From a virus, in IMG/VR virus record IMGVR_UViG_3300044960_000921, positions 62,001 through 126,000 of that record: DNA of 64,000 nt. The stretch is one strand, 5' to 3'. Shown piece by piece: positions 41,321-49,737 of the stretch. The notes under the pieces were generated by a model. The model saw only the letters and a list, made by a program, of their open reading frames with translations. It did not search any database and was not told the DNA's origin. The translations under genes and the position numbers were made by a program. How positions within the stretch are numbered: position 1 is the first letter of the stretch; every line of letters starts with the position of its first letter.

Positions 41321-43498
41321 CTACCGCAATGCCCGGTAGCGGTAGGAGTGCTTGGTCTTGCCGTCGACCTCCTCCCGCTCGACGTCACCCGACTCGACCA
41401 GGTCGGCGATGATCTCGTTGCGTTCCCTGAACTTGAGGTTGCGGGTCCGCAGGAGCAGCGTGCGGTTGTCCACCCAGTTGCCCTTTCCGTCCCGGATGAC
41501 CTGCAGGACCCTGTTCAGGTTTCGCTCGTGGTCGCTCTCCGCCACGTTGGTCTTCACCGCTTCGGCCATGTAGGCCGCGCAGTGGTCGGCCAGGGCGATC
41601 CCCCAGCTCATGGCCACCGCCTCGATCGTGTCGCCCTCGTGGGCGACCAGGGCCAGCTTGATGGCGTGCTCGGCCGAGCGGGCGTAGATGGCCGACAGGC
41701 CGCTGCGCGCCGCCGACTCCTCGGCGGCCCGGCGCCGCATGGCCTCGCTGTAGGAACCAATGATCTTCTCGGCCTCCTCCGAGTAGCTGACCACCATCGG
41801 GCTTATCCGGAGCACCCCGTCCACATTGCCACGCGGGTCGTAGTTGCTCGGGGCGTCCTTCCATCGCCGCAGTTCGGCCAGGACCTCCTCCGGTGGGTCG
41901 TTGACGTCGCCCGTGGGCCTGGCCGGCTTGAGGGTGTACTCCTTGCTCTCCAGGACGAGCCAGCGGGCCAGGAAGCCGTCGATAGCGTCGTCCGAGGTCA
42001 GCGTCTGGAAGAACCGCTCGGGAACGGTCGTCGCGTAGACCGACAGGCAGGGCTGGTCGATGGGCGTGCGCTTCATCTTGCCGTCGTGGTTGGCGTACTG
42101 GACCCCGGCGTACATGCTCTTCGAGGAGCTGAACAGCTCGATCAGGTAAGTCAGGATGTCCCGCTGGTGGCTGCCGGCGTTCTTGTGGGTCAGGTTCTTC
42201 AGCACGCGCCCGAACTCGTCCCAGAGCACCAGGCACCTCCCGCCCCCCTCCCGGAGCGCCGTCAGAAGACCGGCCCCGCTCGCCGGGGTGCCGCCGATCA
42301 GCCCCTCAAGGCCTGCCCGGCACAGGAGAGTCGTCACGCAGTCTCGGGCGTGGTCCTTGCCCGCACCGCTGGGCGCCAGCCCCATCGTGTAGAAATTTGT
42401 CCGTAAGCGCGTCGGAGACTGGACCTTGTGGCTCATGACCGCCCCGGCGGCGGTGATCGCCGCCGCCACGGCCAGCATCGGCTGCGGATAGATACTCGTC
42501 TCGTTGATCCAGCGGGCAATCTTACCGACCAGGCCCGGAGGGTTCAGAATGGCCGCGTGATCGGGGGTATAGCTCACGCGGCCGATGGCGAAAGGGCGGA
42601 GGTTGCCGCCCTCCTCAATGGTGACCGACGGGGCGGCCGGACGATCGTGGCCCCGCCTCGGGGGGATGTAACCGTGGTCCATCGCCGTGTAGAACAGGCT
42701 GGCGATCGTGATGTCCGAGCGGTTGAAGCTCCGCCACCGCTTCGGGATCTCGCGGGCGTCGTATTTCGGGCTTGTCGCCGACCACTGGTCCCACAGGGCC
42801 ATGCCGCGGTCCCCCAGATGCTGCCGGAGGGCCATGCCCATCCGGATCCAGACGTCATAATCGTCGGCCGGGATGCAGCGAAGGGCTTCGGCGATGTCCG
42901 CCAGTTCGGTCTCGCGATACGGGTCGTGGAAGGTCTGGCGTGGGGCAGCCCGTGCCGGCTCCGGTCGGAACAGCGAGGAGATGATCTGCATGGTGCTGGC
43001 GGAGATCTCGGGCAGGTAGTCGGGCCGGACCATGCTCAGGTTCACGGGCGTCACCCACTCGTAGGCCCCTCCGGAGGGATGCAGGGAAGGCGGGAGCACG
43101 GTCTGCCTCCCGTCGGAGAGCACGTCAAGCACGCGGGTGCCGCGGACGCTGTAGCCCTGGCTCCGCTGGCCGGAGTAGCGGTAGAACGCAGTGAAGCCCT
43201 TGGCCCCGCGCTTCTTGACCGGCGAATCGGGGATCACCGTCAGAATCGAGGCATGCAGCCCGTCGACGTCGTCGTCGAAGTCGAGGGCCATGACGCCGGA
43301 AGCCGCTCCCAGGCAAAGGCCTATGTTCGAGGCCACCCAGCCCATCCAGCGGACGTGCTCCTCGTCGGTCGGTAGGCGAGAGCAGTACTCGCTCCAACGC
43401 TCGATCGTCGGATATTTCTGTGTCGGCGCCAGAGGGATGACGGAATAGCCCTGCGCGCGTAGCCCGGGTGCTGCGGCCTGAAAGGGGCTACGGGTCAT
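41321..43498 (-). CDS. primase-polymerase / DUF3987-like helicase
   Basis: 725 residues. The N-terminal Prim-Pol domain has GYSVIPLAPTQKYP, LCLGAASGVMALDFDDD and FTAFYRYSG; YDVWIRMGMALRQHL is a PriCT-like linker. The C-terminal ATPase resembles the DUF3987 family: LAPSGAGKD (Walker A), CLVLWDEFGRVL (Walker B), and VPERFFQTLTSDDAIDGFLARWLVLE. These proteins start and unwind plasmid or phage replication forks. Its position beside the iteron cluster is consistent. It overlaps the AlpA-like gene by four bases. Confidence 0.85.
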   Translation of the reverse strand: MTRSPFQAAAPGLRAQGYSVIPLAPTQKYPTIERWSEYCSRLPTDEEHVRWMGWVASNIGLCLGAASGVMALDFDDDVDGLHASILTVIPDSPVKKRGAKGFTAFYRYSGQRSQGYSVRGTRVLDVLSDGRQTVLPPSLHPSGGAYEWVTPVNLSMVRPDYLPEISASTMQIISSLFRPEPARAAPRQTFHDPYRETELADIAEALRCIPADDYDVWIRMGMALRQHLGDRGMALWDQWSATSPKYDAREIPKRWRSFNRSDITIASLFYTAMDHGYIPPRRGHDRPAAPSVTIEEGGNLRPFAIGRVSYTPDHAAILNPPGLVGKIARWINETSIYPQPMLAVAAAITAAGAVMSHKVQSPTRLRTNFYTMGLAPSGAGKDHARDCVTTLLCRAGLEGLIGGTPASGAGLLTALREGGGRCLVLWDEFGRVLKNLTHKNAGSHQRDILTYLIELFSSSKSMYAGVQYANHDGKMKRTPIDQPCLSVYATTVPERFFQTLTSDDAIDGFLARWLVLESKEYTLKPARPTGDVNDPPEEVLAELRRWKDAPSNYDPRGNVDGVLRISPMVVSYSEEAEKIIGSYSEAMRRRAAEESAARSGLSAIYARSAEHAIKLALVAHEGDTIEAVAMSWGIALADHCAAYMAEAVKTNVAESDHERNLNRVLQVIRDGKGNWVDNRTLLLRTRNLKFRERNEIIADLVESGDVEREEVDGKTKHSYRYRALR

Positions 43499-43704
43499 GC
43501 TGCGGTACCGCCGTCGGAGTTGGACGCAGGGCTGGTGACCTGGTTCTCAAGCACCCATCGCTCAACTTCGGAGCGGACGAAGCGCTTGCGCGCGCCAACC
43601 ACGATATAGGGCGGATGGGGCAGCCCCTCAGCAATGATTCTCCATAGCTGTGAGTAGGTCAGTCCGAGAAACTTGGCTGTCTGCTTAGCGTTCCATAGCT
43701 CCAT
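43495..43704 (-). CDS. AlpA/excisionase-like HTH protein
   Basis: 69 residues from ATG 43704 after GAGGTG. AKQTAKFLGLTYSQLWRIIAEGLPHPPYIVVGARKRFVRSEVERWV is a MerR-like HTH_17 pattern. It leads the primase transcript. No integrase is visible, so a role in repression or replication control is likelier than excision. Confidence 0.75.
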   Translation of the reverse strand: MELWNAKQTAKFLGLTYSQLWRIIAEGLPHPPYIVVGARKRFVRSEVERWVLENQVTSPASNSDGGTAA

Positions 43705-43724
43705 AGCACCTCGCATAATATCGC

Positions 43725-43753
43725 TTGACATTGCAAAACATCGCATTTAATGT
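43725..43753 (+). promoter_or_regulatory. strong sigma70 promoter of the replication operon
   Basis: TTGACA, 17 bases, TAATGT, upstream of the gene at 43806. GACATT and AATGTC form a 6-bp inverted repeat over the promoter (43727-43732, 43749-43754), a possible operator. On the opposite strand TATTAT (43714-43719) may serve the divergent AlpA-like gene. Confidence 0.7.
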
Positions 43754-43805
43754 CCTGCTTACTACGAATTACCAAATTATGCAACAACGAACTTACGGAG
43801 CCATT

Positions 43806-44201
43806 ATGCACCAAGACGCCAACCAGAAGTTAGCACTCCTCACTCAGGCATGGAAAGAGGCAAAGCAGCAAGAAGCCGAAGCCAATGCCCGCCGTATCGC
43901 TATCGAATCCCAAATCTATGAACTGGTTGAGGCAGAGCTGCCCGAGAAAGGCACGCACACGCTACCTTCCGGCATGAAGATCGCCACGGGGTTCAGCGAG
44001 GAATGGTCGCAGGAGCAACTCAACGCCGCTTATCAGGACTGGGACGCCTCGGTGCCGTTCCCGTTCACCGGCGTCTGGAAGCCCGACGGCAAGGCCATCA
44101 GCTATCTGCGCGACAATTTGCCGGAGGCTTACAAGAAGATCCAGCCCGCCCTTACGCTGAAGCCGAAGAAGCCTGCCTTCAGTGTGAAAGATGCGGCTTA
44201 A
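43806..44201 (+). CDS. early protein of unknown function (131 aa)
   Basis: ATG 43806 after ACGGAG. Helical N-terminus (KLALLTQAWKEAKQQEAEANARRIAIESQIYELVEAELPEKGTHTL), then GMKIATGFSEEWSQEQL. Resembles short phage proteins that precede recombination genes. First gene of the early operon; function unknown. Confidence 0.65.
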   Translation: MHQDANQKLALLTQAWKEAKQQEAEANARRIAIESQIYELVEAELPEKGTHTLPSGMKIATGFSEEWSQEQLNAAYQDWDASVPFPFTGVWKPDGKAISYLRDNLPEAYKKIQPALTLKPKKPAFSVKDAA

Positions 44202-44229
44202 CTCCCAGGAATATGAAAGGACAACCGAA

Positions 44230-45015
44230 ATGCTAAACCTCTCCGAAATTAAACCTTCCCGCGTTATTCTGCCGCCCCGGCTTGTGCTGTATGGGCCTCC
44301 GAAGATTGGCAAGACGACCTTCGCCGCCGACATCGAAGGCGCCATCATCCTCGACATCGAGGGTGGCTCCGGGGCGCTCAACGTGGCCCGCGTACAGAAG
44401 GACAAACTGACGTCCTACGGCGATGTGATTGCTGCAGTCGAGGCCCTCTACACACAAGACCACCCGTTCTCCACAGTCGTCATCGACTCGGCCGACTGGC
44501 TCGAGGCCCTGATCTTCCAGCAGGTGGCCGCCGAGGCCGGGAAGAAGTCCATCGAGGACATCGGCTACGGGGCGGGGTATGTGGCTGCCGTGAATCTCTG
44601 GAAGCAGCTCTTCGACGGACTGACGGCCCTGCGGAACGACAAGGGCATGGCCGTGCTGCTGATCGCTCACGACCAGGTGAAGCGCTACGACAACCCACTC
44701 ACCGACTCCTACGATCGGCACATGCTGAAGCTGCACGCGAAGTCGGCCGCGATCCTCACCGAGTGGTCGGACTGCCTCCTGTTCGCCAATCAGGACGTCT
44801 ACATCGACGCGAAGGACGTGGGCTTCAAGAAGAAGGTCACGAAGGGCCGCGCGGGCGACCGGGTGCTGCATACCGTCGAGAGCCCCGCCTTCATGGCCGG
44901 CAACCGCTACGGCCTCCCGCCGGAGCTGCCGTTCTCGTGGGCTGCGTTCAACGAGGCGTTAACCGGCGCCCTCTCTGAGCCTCAAACGTCCGAGGCAGGC
45001 GTGGAGGCCGCTTAA
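44230..45015 (+). CDS. Sak4-like RecA-fold ATPase
   Basis: 261 residues after an AAAGGA site. LVLYGPPKIGKTTFAADIEGAIILDIEGG carries Walker A GPPKIGKTT; FSTVVIDSADWLEAL is Walker B; AVLLIAHDQVKRYDNP follows. Known as phage nucleotide-binding or Sak4 proteins, these act in single-strand annealing recombination with an SSB-like partner, here the next gene. Confidence 0.82.
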   Translation: MLNLSEIKPSRVILPPRLVLYGPPKIGKTTFAADIEGAIILDIEGGSGALNVARVQKDKLTSYGDVIAAVEALYTQDHPFSTVVIDSADWLEALIFQQVAAEAGKKSIEDIGYGAGYVAAVNLWKQLFDGLTALRNDKGMAVLLIAHDQVKRYDNPLTDSYDRHMLKLHAKSAAILTEWSDCLLFANQDVYIDAKDVGFKKKVTKGRAGDRVLHTVESPAFMAGNRYGLPPELPFSWAAFNEALTGALSEPQTSEAGVEAA

Positions 45016-45099
45016 GACATGGCCGCCTGACCGCGACCATTGGGGTGGCTCCCCGCTACAGCCAACAACCCATCGATCAACTTACGAAAGGAAGAACTT

Positions 45100-45615
45100 A
45101 TGGCTTACTTAGGTGCTGAATTTGACGCTTCTCAGGTAGAACCCTCCAAACCCCGCGAAGTGGTCCCCCCCGGCTGGTACAAGGCTATCATCGAGGCCAG
45201 CGACGTGAAACCGACGAAGAAGGCTCAGGAGGCGATTCAATACAACGGTCCGGAGGCCCACGACCGCCTTCTTACCCTCAGCTTCCGAGTCATCGAGGGT
45301 GACCACAAGGACGCCCTGATCTTCGCGAACCTCAACATCGTCAACACGAACCCGCAGGCCCAGGAGATCGGCCAGCGTGAGCTTTCGGCGGTCTGCCACG
45401 CGGTCGGCAAGCTGAAAGTCAAGGACTCCAGTGAGTTGCACAACAAGCCGCTGATGATCAAGGTCGATGTGGAGCGGAAGGAGGGCTACAACCCCCGCAA
45501 CGTCATCAAGGGCTTTGAGGCTGTGGGCGGGGAATCCTCGTCGGGTGCTGTCTCAGCGACTGGGTCTGCCGCACCGGCGGCCGCGAAGGCGGCACCCGCC
45601 TGGGCGCGGAAATAG
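45100..45615 (+). CDS. DUF669-like single-strand-binding protein
   Basis: 171 residues from ATG 45100 (AAAGGAAG site). VVPPGWYKAIIEASDVKPTKK, RLLTLSFRVIEGDHKDALIFANLNIVN and KLMIKVDVERKEGYNPRNVI match DUF669, a phage OB-fold family. Its Ala/Ser-rich tail (SGAVSATGSAAPAAAKAAP) suggests a flexible C-terminus. It would coat single-stranded DNA for the Sak4-like protein. Confidence 0.8.
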   Translation: MAYLGAEFDASQVEPSKPREVVPPGWYKAIIEASDVKPTKKAQEAIQYNGPEAHDRLLTLSFRVIEGDHKDALIFANLNIVNTNPQAQEIGQRELSAVCHAVGKLKVKDSSELHNKPLMIKVDVERKEGYNPRNVIKGFEAVGGESSSGAVSATGSAAPAAAKAAPAWARK

Positions 45616-45618
45616 CCT

Positions 45619-46347
45619 GTGGCCCTGATCCCCGAAGTGGTTGACCCCACGCTCGCGGCGATCGACCGAGAGTTGGAGCGGCGTGCGGCACTGGAACCGC
45701 GCCGCTCCTACCTCGGGGCCTCGGCCATCGGCGATGCCTGCGAGCGGAAGCTCTGGTACTCGATCAGGCCGGATATTCCCCGCAAGCCCTTCGACTCCGC
45801 CAGCCTCAAGCGTTTCGAGGATGGCCACCGTGGCGAGGCGCTCATGGCCGAGCGGCTGCGGATGGTGCCGGGCGTCGAGCTGTGGACGGTGGACGACGCG
45901 ACCGGCGGCCAGATCGGCGGCACGCTGTACGACGACCGGTTCGGCTGGCACGTGGACGGGGTCATCCTCGGGTTGCTTCAGGCCCCGCAGACGCCGCATG
46001 TCTGGGAGCACAAGCAGGTCGGTCAGAAGAAGTACGACGAATTCCGCAAGCTAAAGGCCTCGCTCGGCGAGAAGCTCACGCTCCAGGCCTGGGACCCGGT
46101 CTATTACGCCCAGGCAGTCGTGTACATGGAACTGCTCGACCTGACACGCCACTACCTGACCGTTTGCACGCCGGGCGGCCGGGACCACGACGCCTGTCGG
46201 ACGGAGGCGAACCCGACCATGGCCAAGGCCCTGCTAGCCAAGGCCAAGCGGATTCTATCCGCCAGCGAGGCCCCAGCTCGCATGTCGGAGAAGCCCGAAC
46301 ACTATAAATGCAAGATGTGTGATTTCAGGGAGGTATGCCATGGATAG
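45619..46347 (+). CDS. Cas4-like PD-(D/E)XK exonuclease
   Basis: 242 residues, GTG start. AIGDACERKLWYSI gives the first cysteine. WHVDGVILG and VWEHKQVG carry the metal Asp/Glu-x-Lys residues. The C-terminal KCKMCDFREVCHG supplies three more cysteines for an Fe-S cluster. Phages use such nucleases for recombination or end processing. Placed after Sak4 and DUF669. Confidence 0.82.
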   Translation: MALIPEVVDPTLAAIDRELERRAALEPRRSYLGASAIGDACERKLWYSIRPDIPRKPFDSASLKRFEDGHRGEALMAERLRMVPGVELWTVDDATGGQIGGTLYDDRFGWHVDGVILGLLQAPQTPHVWEHKQVGQKKYDEFRKLKASLGEKLTLQAWDPVYYAQAVVYMELLDLTRHYLTVCTPGGRDHDACRTEANPTMAKALLAKAKRILSASEAPARMSEKPEHYKCKMCDFREVCHG

Positions 46348-46576
46348 GAGGACACAGGAGTTCTTCGACAAGCTCTTCGGCTTGGACGAGAAGGCTGCGG
46401 CTCCGGTCAAGCCGACGACCACGGACAAGCCGGACATCAAACTGTTCATGCTGCAAATGATCAACGCCTATGCTCAGCTCGCAACGGCCGATTCAATGCA
46501 GTGGGAGAAGTCGTTCCGCAACAAGGAAAACGGCAAGCAGTATACGGTAACCATCCAGCTTCGCGAATCCATGTAG
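46340..46576 (+). CDS. 78-aa protein of unknown function
   Basis: ATG 46340 behind GGGAGG overlaps the nuclease stop. Two predicted helices (EFFDKLFGLDEKAA, KLFMLQMINAYAQLATADSM) and a short beta end. No family recognised. Two bases separate it from the helicase. Confidence 0.55.
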   Translation: MDRRTQEFFDKLFGLDEKAAAPVKPTTTDKPDIKLFMLQMINAYAQLATADSMQWEKSFRNKENGKQYTVTIQLRESM

Positions 46577-46577
46577 T

Positions 46578-48263
46578 ATGCAGCTCAGGGACTATCAGCA
46601 GCGCGCCATAGACGGCCTGTTCCAGTATTTCGAGCATAACTCCGGCAACCCGCTCATCATCGCCCCGACTGGCAGCGGCAAGAGCGTCATCATCGGGGCG
46701 CTCTGCAAGCTGATCCTCGAATCCTGGCCCGACCAGCGGATCATGGTCCTCAGCCACGTCAAGGAGCTTCTGGAGCAGAACTTCGGCAAGATCGTTTCGT
46801 TCTGGCCCCAGGCACCCGCCGGGCTGTACTGCGCCGGTCTCGGCAAGAAGTCCTCCCGCGACCCGATCACCGTCGCCAGCATCCAGTCGGTGTACCGCAA
46901 GCCGCACGTCTTCGGCTGGCGCGATCTGGTGCTGATCGACGAATGCCACCTGCTCTCGCCTGATTCCGATTCGATGTACCGGGCGTTCATCGACGGGCTG
47001 AAGGAGACGAACCGCCGCCTTAAGGTCGTCGGGCTGACGGCGACGGCCTATCGGCTCAGGACTGGGTTGCTGCACGAGGGGGAGAAGCGGCTTTTCACGG
47101 ACATCGCCGTGGAAATCAGCCTGGCAGAGTTGCTGGAGGCCGGTCACATCTGCCCGCTGAGGACCCGGCCCTCAGAGATACAGGCCGACCTGTCCAAGGT
47201 CGACTTGGTTGGCGGCGAATTCGACCGAAGACAGACCGAAGAGGCCATGGACAAGGAGGCCCTGACCGCCGCCGCTCTGGACGAGGTATTCGCCCTCGCT
47301 AGTGATCGAAAGTCTTGGCTGTTCTTCTGTTCGGGCGTCAATCACGCGGAACACGTCGCCGAGGCCCTCTGCCTGCGAGGAGTGGAGGCCGCCACCGTCA
47401 CCGGCGACACTCCGCCGGCCGATCGGGACGCCATCCTCAAGGCGTTCAAGGCCGGGACGCTGCGGGCCGTCACCAACGCCAACGTGCTCACTACCGGCTT
47501 CGACGCCCCGAACATCGACCTGCTGGTCCTGCTCCGCCCGACGACGTCACCGGGGCTCTACACGCAGATCCTCGGGAGGGGGATGCGTCTGCACCCGGGC
47601 AAGGCCAACTGCCTGGTGCTGGACTACGCGGGAAACATCGAACGTCACGGCCCTATTACCCACGTGAAACCGCCCCGAACGGCCGGGACACGGGGGAAGC
47701 GGGAGACCCACGAGAAAACCTGCCTGATTTGCCCGGATTGCCGCATGGCCTCGCCGCTCGGCTCGCTGGAATGCGCAGACTGCGGCAAGCTGTTCACGCC
47801 TCCGGAGCGGATCAAGCACGACACTACCGCCAGTTCGGCCGAGGTGATGTCGCTGGGCGAACTGCCGCCGACCGAGCTCGGGGAGTGGGTGCGCGTGGAT
47901 TCAGTTACTTACCACAAGCATTCGAAGGAAGGGAAGATCCCGAGCCTCAGGGTCGAGTATCGATGCGGTCTCCAGACCTACCGCGAGTGGATCTGCCTCC
48001 AGCACCCTCCTGGCTTCGCGAGGGCGAAGGCGATCGGCTGGTGGAAGCGTCGATCCGGCGTCGAGCCGCCGGACCGGATCGAGACGGCCTTGTACTATTC
48101 GGACGTGCTCCGAAAGCCGTTCAGCATCCGGGTGAAGCAACAGGATAAGTATTGGGAGATTACAGGCTATGACCTCACGGGATTCACGGTTAATGGACCC
48201 GAAGCTGAAGCAGGAACTGCTGCAAGCGCTGAAGAGTTTATCGACTTTTCTCGAACGTATTGA
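46578..48263 (+). CDS. SF2 DEAD/DEAH-type helicase with zinc ribbon
   Basis: 561 residues. Motif I IAPTGSGKS, motif II LIDECH, motif III GLTATAY, motif IV/V LFFCSGVNHAE and TTGFDAPNID, motif VI QILGRGMRLHPGK. After the helicase core a zinc ribbon (CLICPDCRM and CADCGK, about 380-410) and a beta-rich C-terminal domain follow. UvsW/SSL2-like helicases remodel replication forks. Part of the replication operon. Confidence 0.9.
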   Translation: MQLRDYQQRAIDGLFQYFEHNSGNPLIIAPTGSGKSVIIGALCKLILESWPDQRIMVLSHVKELLEQNFGKIVSFWPQAPAGLYCAGLGKKSSRDPITVASIQSVYRKPHVFGWRDLVLIDECHLLSPDSDSMYRAFIDGLKETNRRLKVVGLTATAYRLRTGLLHEGEKRLFTDIAVEISLAELLEAGHICPLRTRPSEIQADLSKVDLVGGEFDRRQTEEAMDKEALTAAALDEVFALASDRKSWLFFCSGVNHAEHVAEALCLRGVEAATVTGDTPPADRDAILKAFKAGTLRAVTNANVLTTGFDAPNIDLLVLLRPTTSPGLYTQILGRGMRLHPGKANCLVLDYAGNIERHGPITHVKPPRTAGTRGKRETHEKTCLICPDCRMASPLGSLECADCGKLFTPPERIKHDTTASSAEVMSLGELPPTELGEWVRVDSVTYHKHSKEGKIPSLRVEYRCGLQTYREWICLQHPPGFARAKAIGWWKRRSGVEPPDRIETALYYSDVLRKPFSIRVKQQDKYWEITGYDLTGFTVNGPEAEAGTAASAEEFIDFSRTY

Positions 48264-48393
48264 GACGCAGAAGTCATGCGGGACGTGCCGGCACTGGCAA
48301 GGGGGGCTCTGCAGCCTAGCTCAGGCCGTCCCTCCGCCCGAGGTCCAAGCCGAAGGCTGCGAATCGTGGGTGTTCGACGAGGTGCCGTTCTAG
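48169..48393 (+). CDS. small zinc-binding protein
   Basis: About 74 residues (ATG 48169, or more likely ATG 48193). Helix KLKQELLQALKSLSTFLERIETQ, then CGTCRHWQGGLCSLA and EGCESWVFDEVPF, a Cys pattern common in phage early proteins. It overlaps the helicase gene by 71-95 bases and the opposite-strand VRR-NUC gene by 78 bases. Confidence 0.6.
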   Translation: MTSRDSRLMDPKLKQELLQALKSLSTFLERIETQKSCGTCRHWQGGLCSLAQAVPPPEVQAEGCESWVFDEVPF

Positions 48394-48675
48394 CTCGCCG
48401 GCACTGCGGGCGAGGATATACACGCCGCCATTCCGCTCTATCATTTTCTGGAATAGCTTCTGCTGCTTGGATTGCCTGCCAGCAGGCGCCTTGCACTCCA
48501 CGGACAGGAAAAGGCCGCTTGGAAGAATGCCGAGGATGTCCCCGCTACCCGGGTGCCCGTACCGGATCCATCGTCCGTCCAGCTTGCAGGCCCCAGTATT
48601 GTTCCGCCATGCGAAGACTCGCCGGAGGGCAAGCCACTCGAGGCACTGGGTGACGATGACCGACTCGCTACTCAC
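48316..48675 (-). CDS. VRR-NUC endonuclease
   Basis: 119 residues. GHPGSGDILGILPSGLFLSVECKAPAGRQSKQQKLFQKMIERNGGVYILA has the VRR-NUC core: Asp in SGD, Glu-Cys-Lys, and the Gln after the basic turn. These nucleases resolve branched DNA. It ends inside the convergent zinc-protein gene. First step of a small minus-strand operon running from 50.8 kb. Confidence 0.85.
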   Translation of the reverse strand: MSSESVIVTQCLEWLALRRVFAWRNNTGACKLDGRWIRYGHPGSGDILGILPSGLFLSVECKAPAGRQSKQQKLFQKMIERNGGVYILARSAGELERHLVEHPRFAAFGLDLGRRDGLS

Positions 48676-48841
48676 GACGCCTCGGCTTGGCCGTGAACGG
48701 CTGCTTGCCCCCGCCCTCGGCGTACCTGGCGGGGTAGATCGCGATCGTCCGGCCCTGCTCGTCGGTGTAGGTGTCGACTGGCTGGAGCGGCAAACCGGTC
48801 GGTGCCGTGTCTTCGGCCTGGGATTCCACTTTGCTACGCAC
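48668..48841 (-). CDS. 57-aa small protein
   Basis: GTG 48841 overlaps the previous gene's stop. LPLQPVDTYTDEQGRTIAIYPARYAEGG is beta-rich and the tail is basic. No function known. Confidence 0.45.
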   Translation of the reverse strand: MRSKVESQAEDTAPTGLPLQPVDTYTDEQGRTIAIYPARYAEGGGKQPFTAKPRRRE

Positions 48842-49022
48842 GGGCGAGGAGCTTTCTGGCCTGGGCAACCCTCTCCCGCGCGGCCCGAAAGCGATCGAGG
48901 CGGTCGGGATCGTCGTATGGGAGGTCGAAAGCCTCGTCGTACTCTCTGCGAGCGAGATGGTATTCCTGGCGGAGGGCGTACACCCGGTTATAAAGGATCT
49001 CGAAGCCAGGACTGATTATCAC
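48834..49022 (-). CDS. 62-aa helical protein
   Basis: GTG 49022 overlaps the stop of the gene before (GTGA). It is a charged helical hairpin (EILYNRVYALRQEYHLARREYDEAF, FRAARERVAQARKLL). Function unknown; overlaps on both sides support it. Confidence 0.5.
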   Translation of the reverse strand: MIISPGFEILYNRVYALRQEYHLARREYDEAFDLPYDDPDRLDRFRAARERVAQARKLLARA

Positions 49023-49300
49023 GGCCGCCACTCGGGCTTGTAGAGCAGCATATCGGCCCCCGCCACAAAGGCCACGCGGTTGGCCTCCCGCATCAGAGCG
49101 TCGAGCTTTGCCGGGCGGCCATCCAGGTATGCCCCTCGCTCGCCCCGCTCCTCCAGCCGGGAGCCGAGCCAGTGCTGAGCGAAGGTCAGCGGGCTGGGCT
49201 TCGGCGGCGGGACGTAGGTGCTACGTTCGACCGGGGATTTCTCGGGCTTGGTCGGGGTTCGGATCCGCCGGTGGACGACCTGGAAGGGAGGCTTGGTCAC
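49019..49300 (-). CDS. 93-aa protein of unknown function
   Basis: It overlaps its neighbours by four bases at each end. Pro-rich N-terminus (STYVPPPKPSPL), then a helical domain (FAQHWLGSRLEERGERGAYLDGRPAKLDALMREANRV). No family recognised. Confidence 0.5.
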   Translation of the reverse strand: MTKPPFQVVHRRIRTPTKPEKSPVERSTYVPPPKPSPLTFAQHWLGSRLEERGERGAYLDGRPAKLDALMREANRVAFVAGADMLLYKPEWRP

Positions 49301-49737
49301 TGAAAGCCTCGCTGCCTACTGCGGGCGCGGAAGGCCTTCCGTTCCTCGTACCGAGCGCCAGTGCCGGCCGCAGCTCTCCACTGCGGCCAGCCGTTCTGCA
49401 GGATGTCGCGAGCCTTCTGACGCACGACTTCTGGTCGGTACCCCGCCATCTCGCACCACTGAGCAAGATCGGATGGGCCGAAAAACCAGTTCTCGGCACG
49501 CCAGCGAATCACTCCCTCTTCGTTGCGAGCGACATGCGACTTGCCAGCCAAGTCCTGCAACATCTGGAGTATCTTCGCCACCGCCAGCTTTTGCTCCGGC
49601 GTTCGCGCCTCGGTGACTTCGCGGAACAGGAAGCAATTCGGCGTTTCCTGCCCTCTCGCGGAAGAGCGGGAGTTCCCGTCTACAATGCGAGGAGGGCATT
49701 GGGTGACACCTCGCTCGCGAATAAACGCCTCGATCAT
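49297..49737 (-). CDS. 146-aa DNA-binding-like protein
   Basis: The overlap with the upstream gene is ATGA. FFGPSDLAQWCEMAGYRPEVVRQKARDIL looks like a wHTH domain and it has a basic C-terminus. No clear family; possible regulator of the small-gene block. Confidence 0.5.
   Translation of the reverse strand: MIEAFIRERGVTQCPPRIVDGNSRSSARGQETPNCFLFREVTEARTPEQKLAVAKILQMLQDLAGKSHVARNEEGVIRWRAENWFFGPSDLAQWCEMAGYRPEVVRQKARDILQNGWPQWRAAAGTGARYEERKAFRARSRQRGFQ

Noticed and set aside
43495-43704. AlpA-like gene considered as proof of a prophage excision system
   Set aside because: No integrase or attachment site is visible in the window; HTH_17 proteins have other roles.
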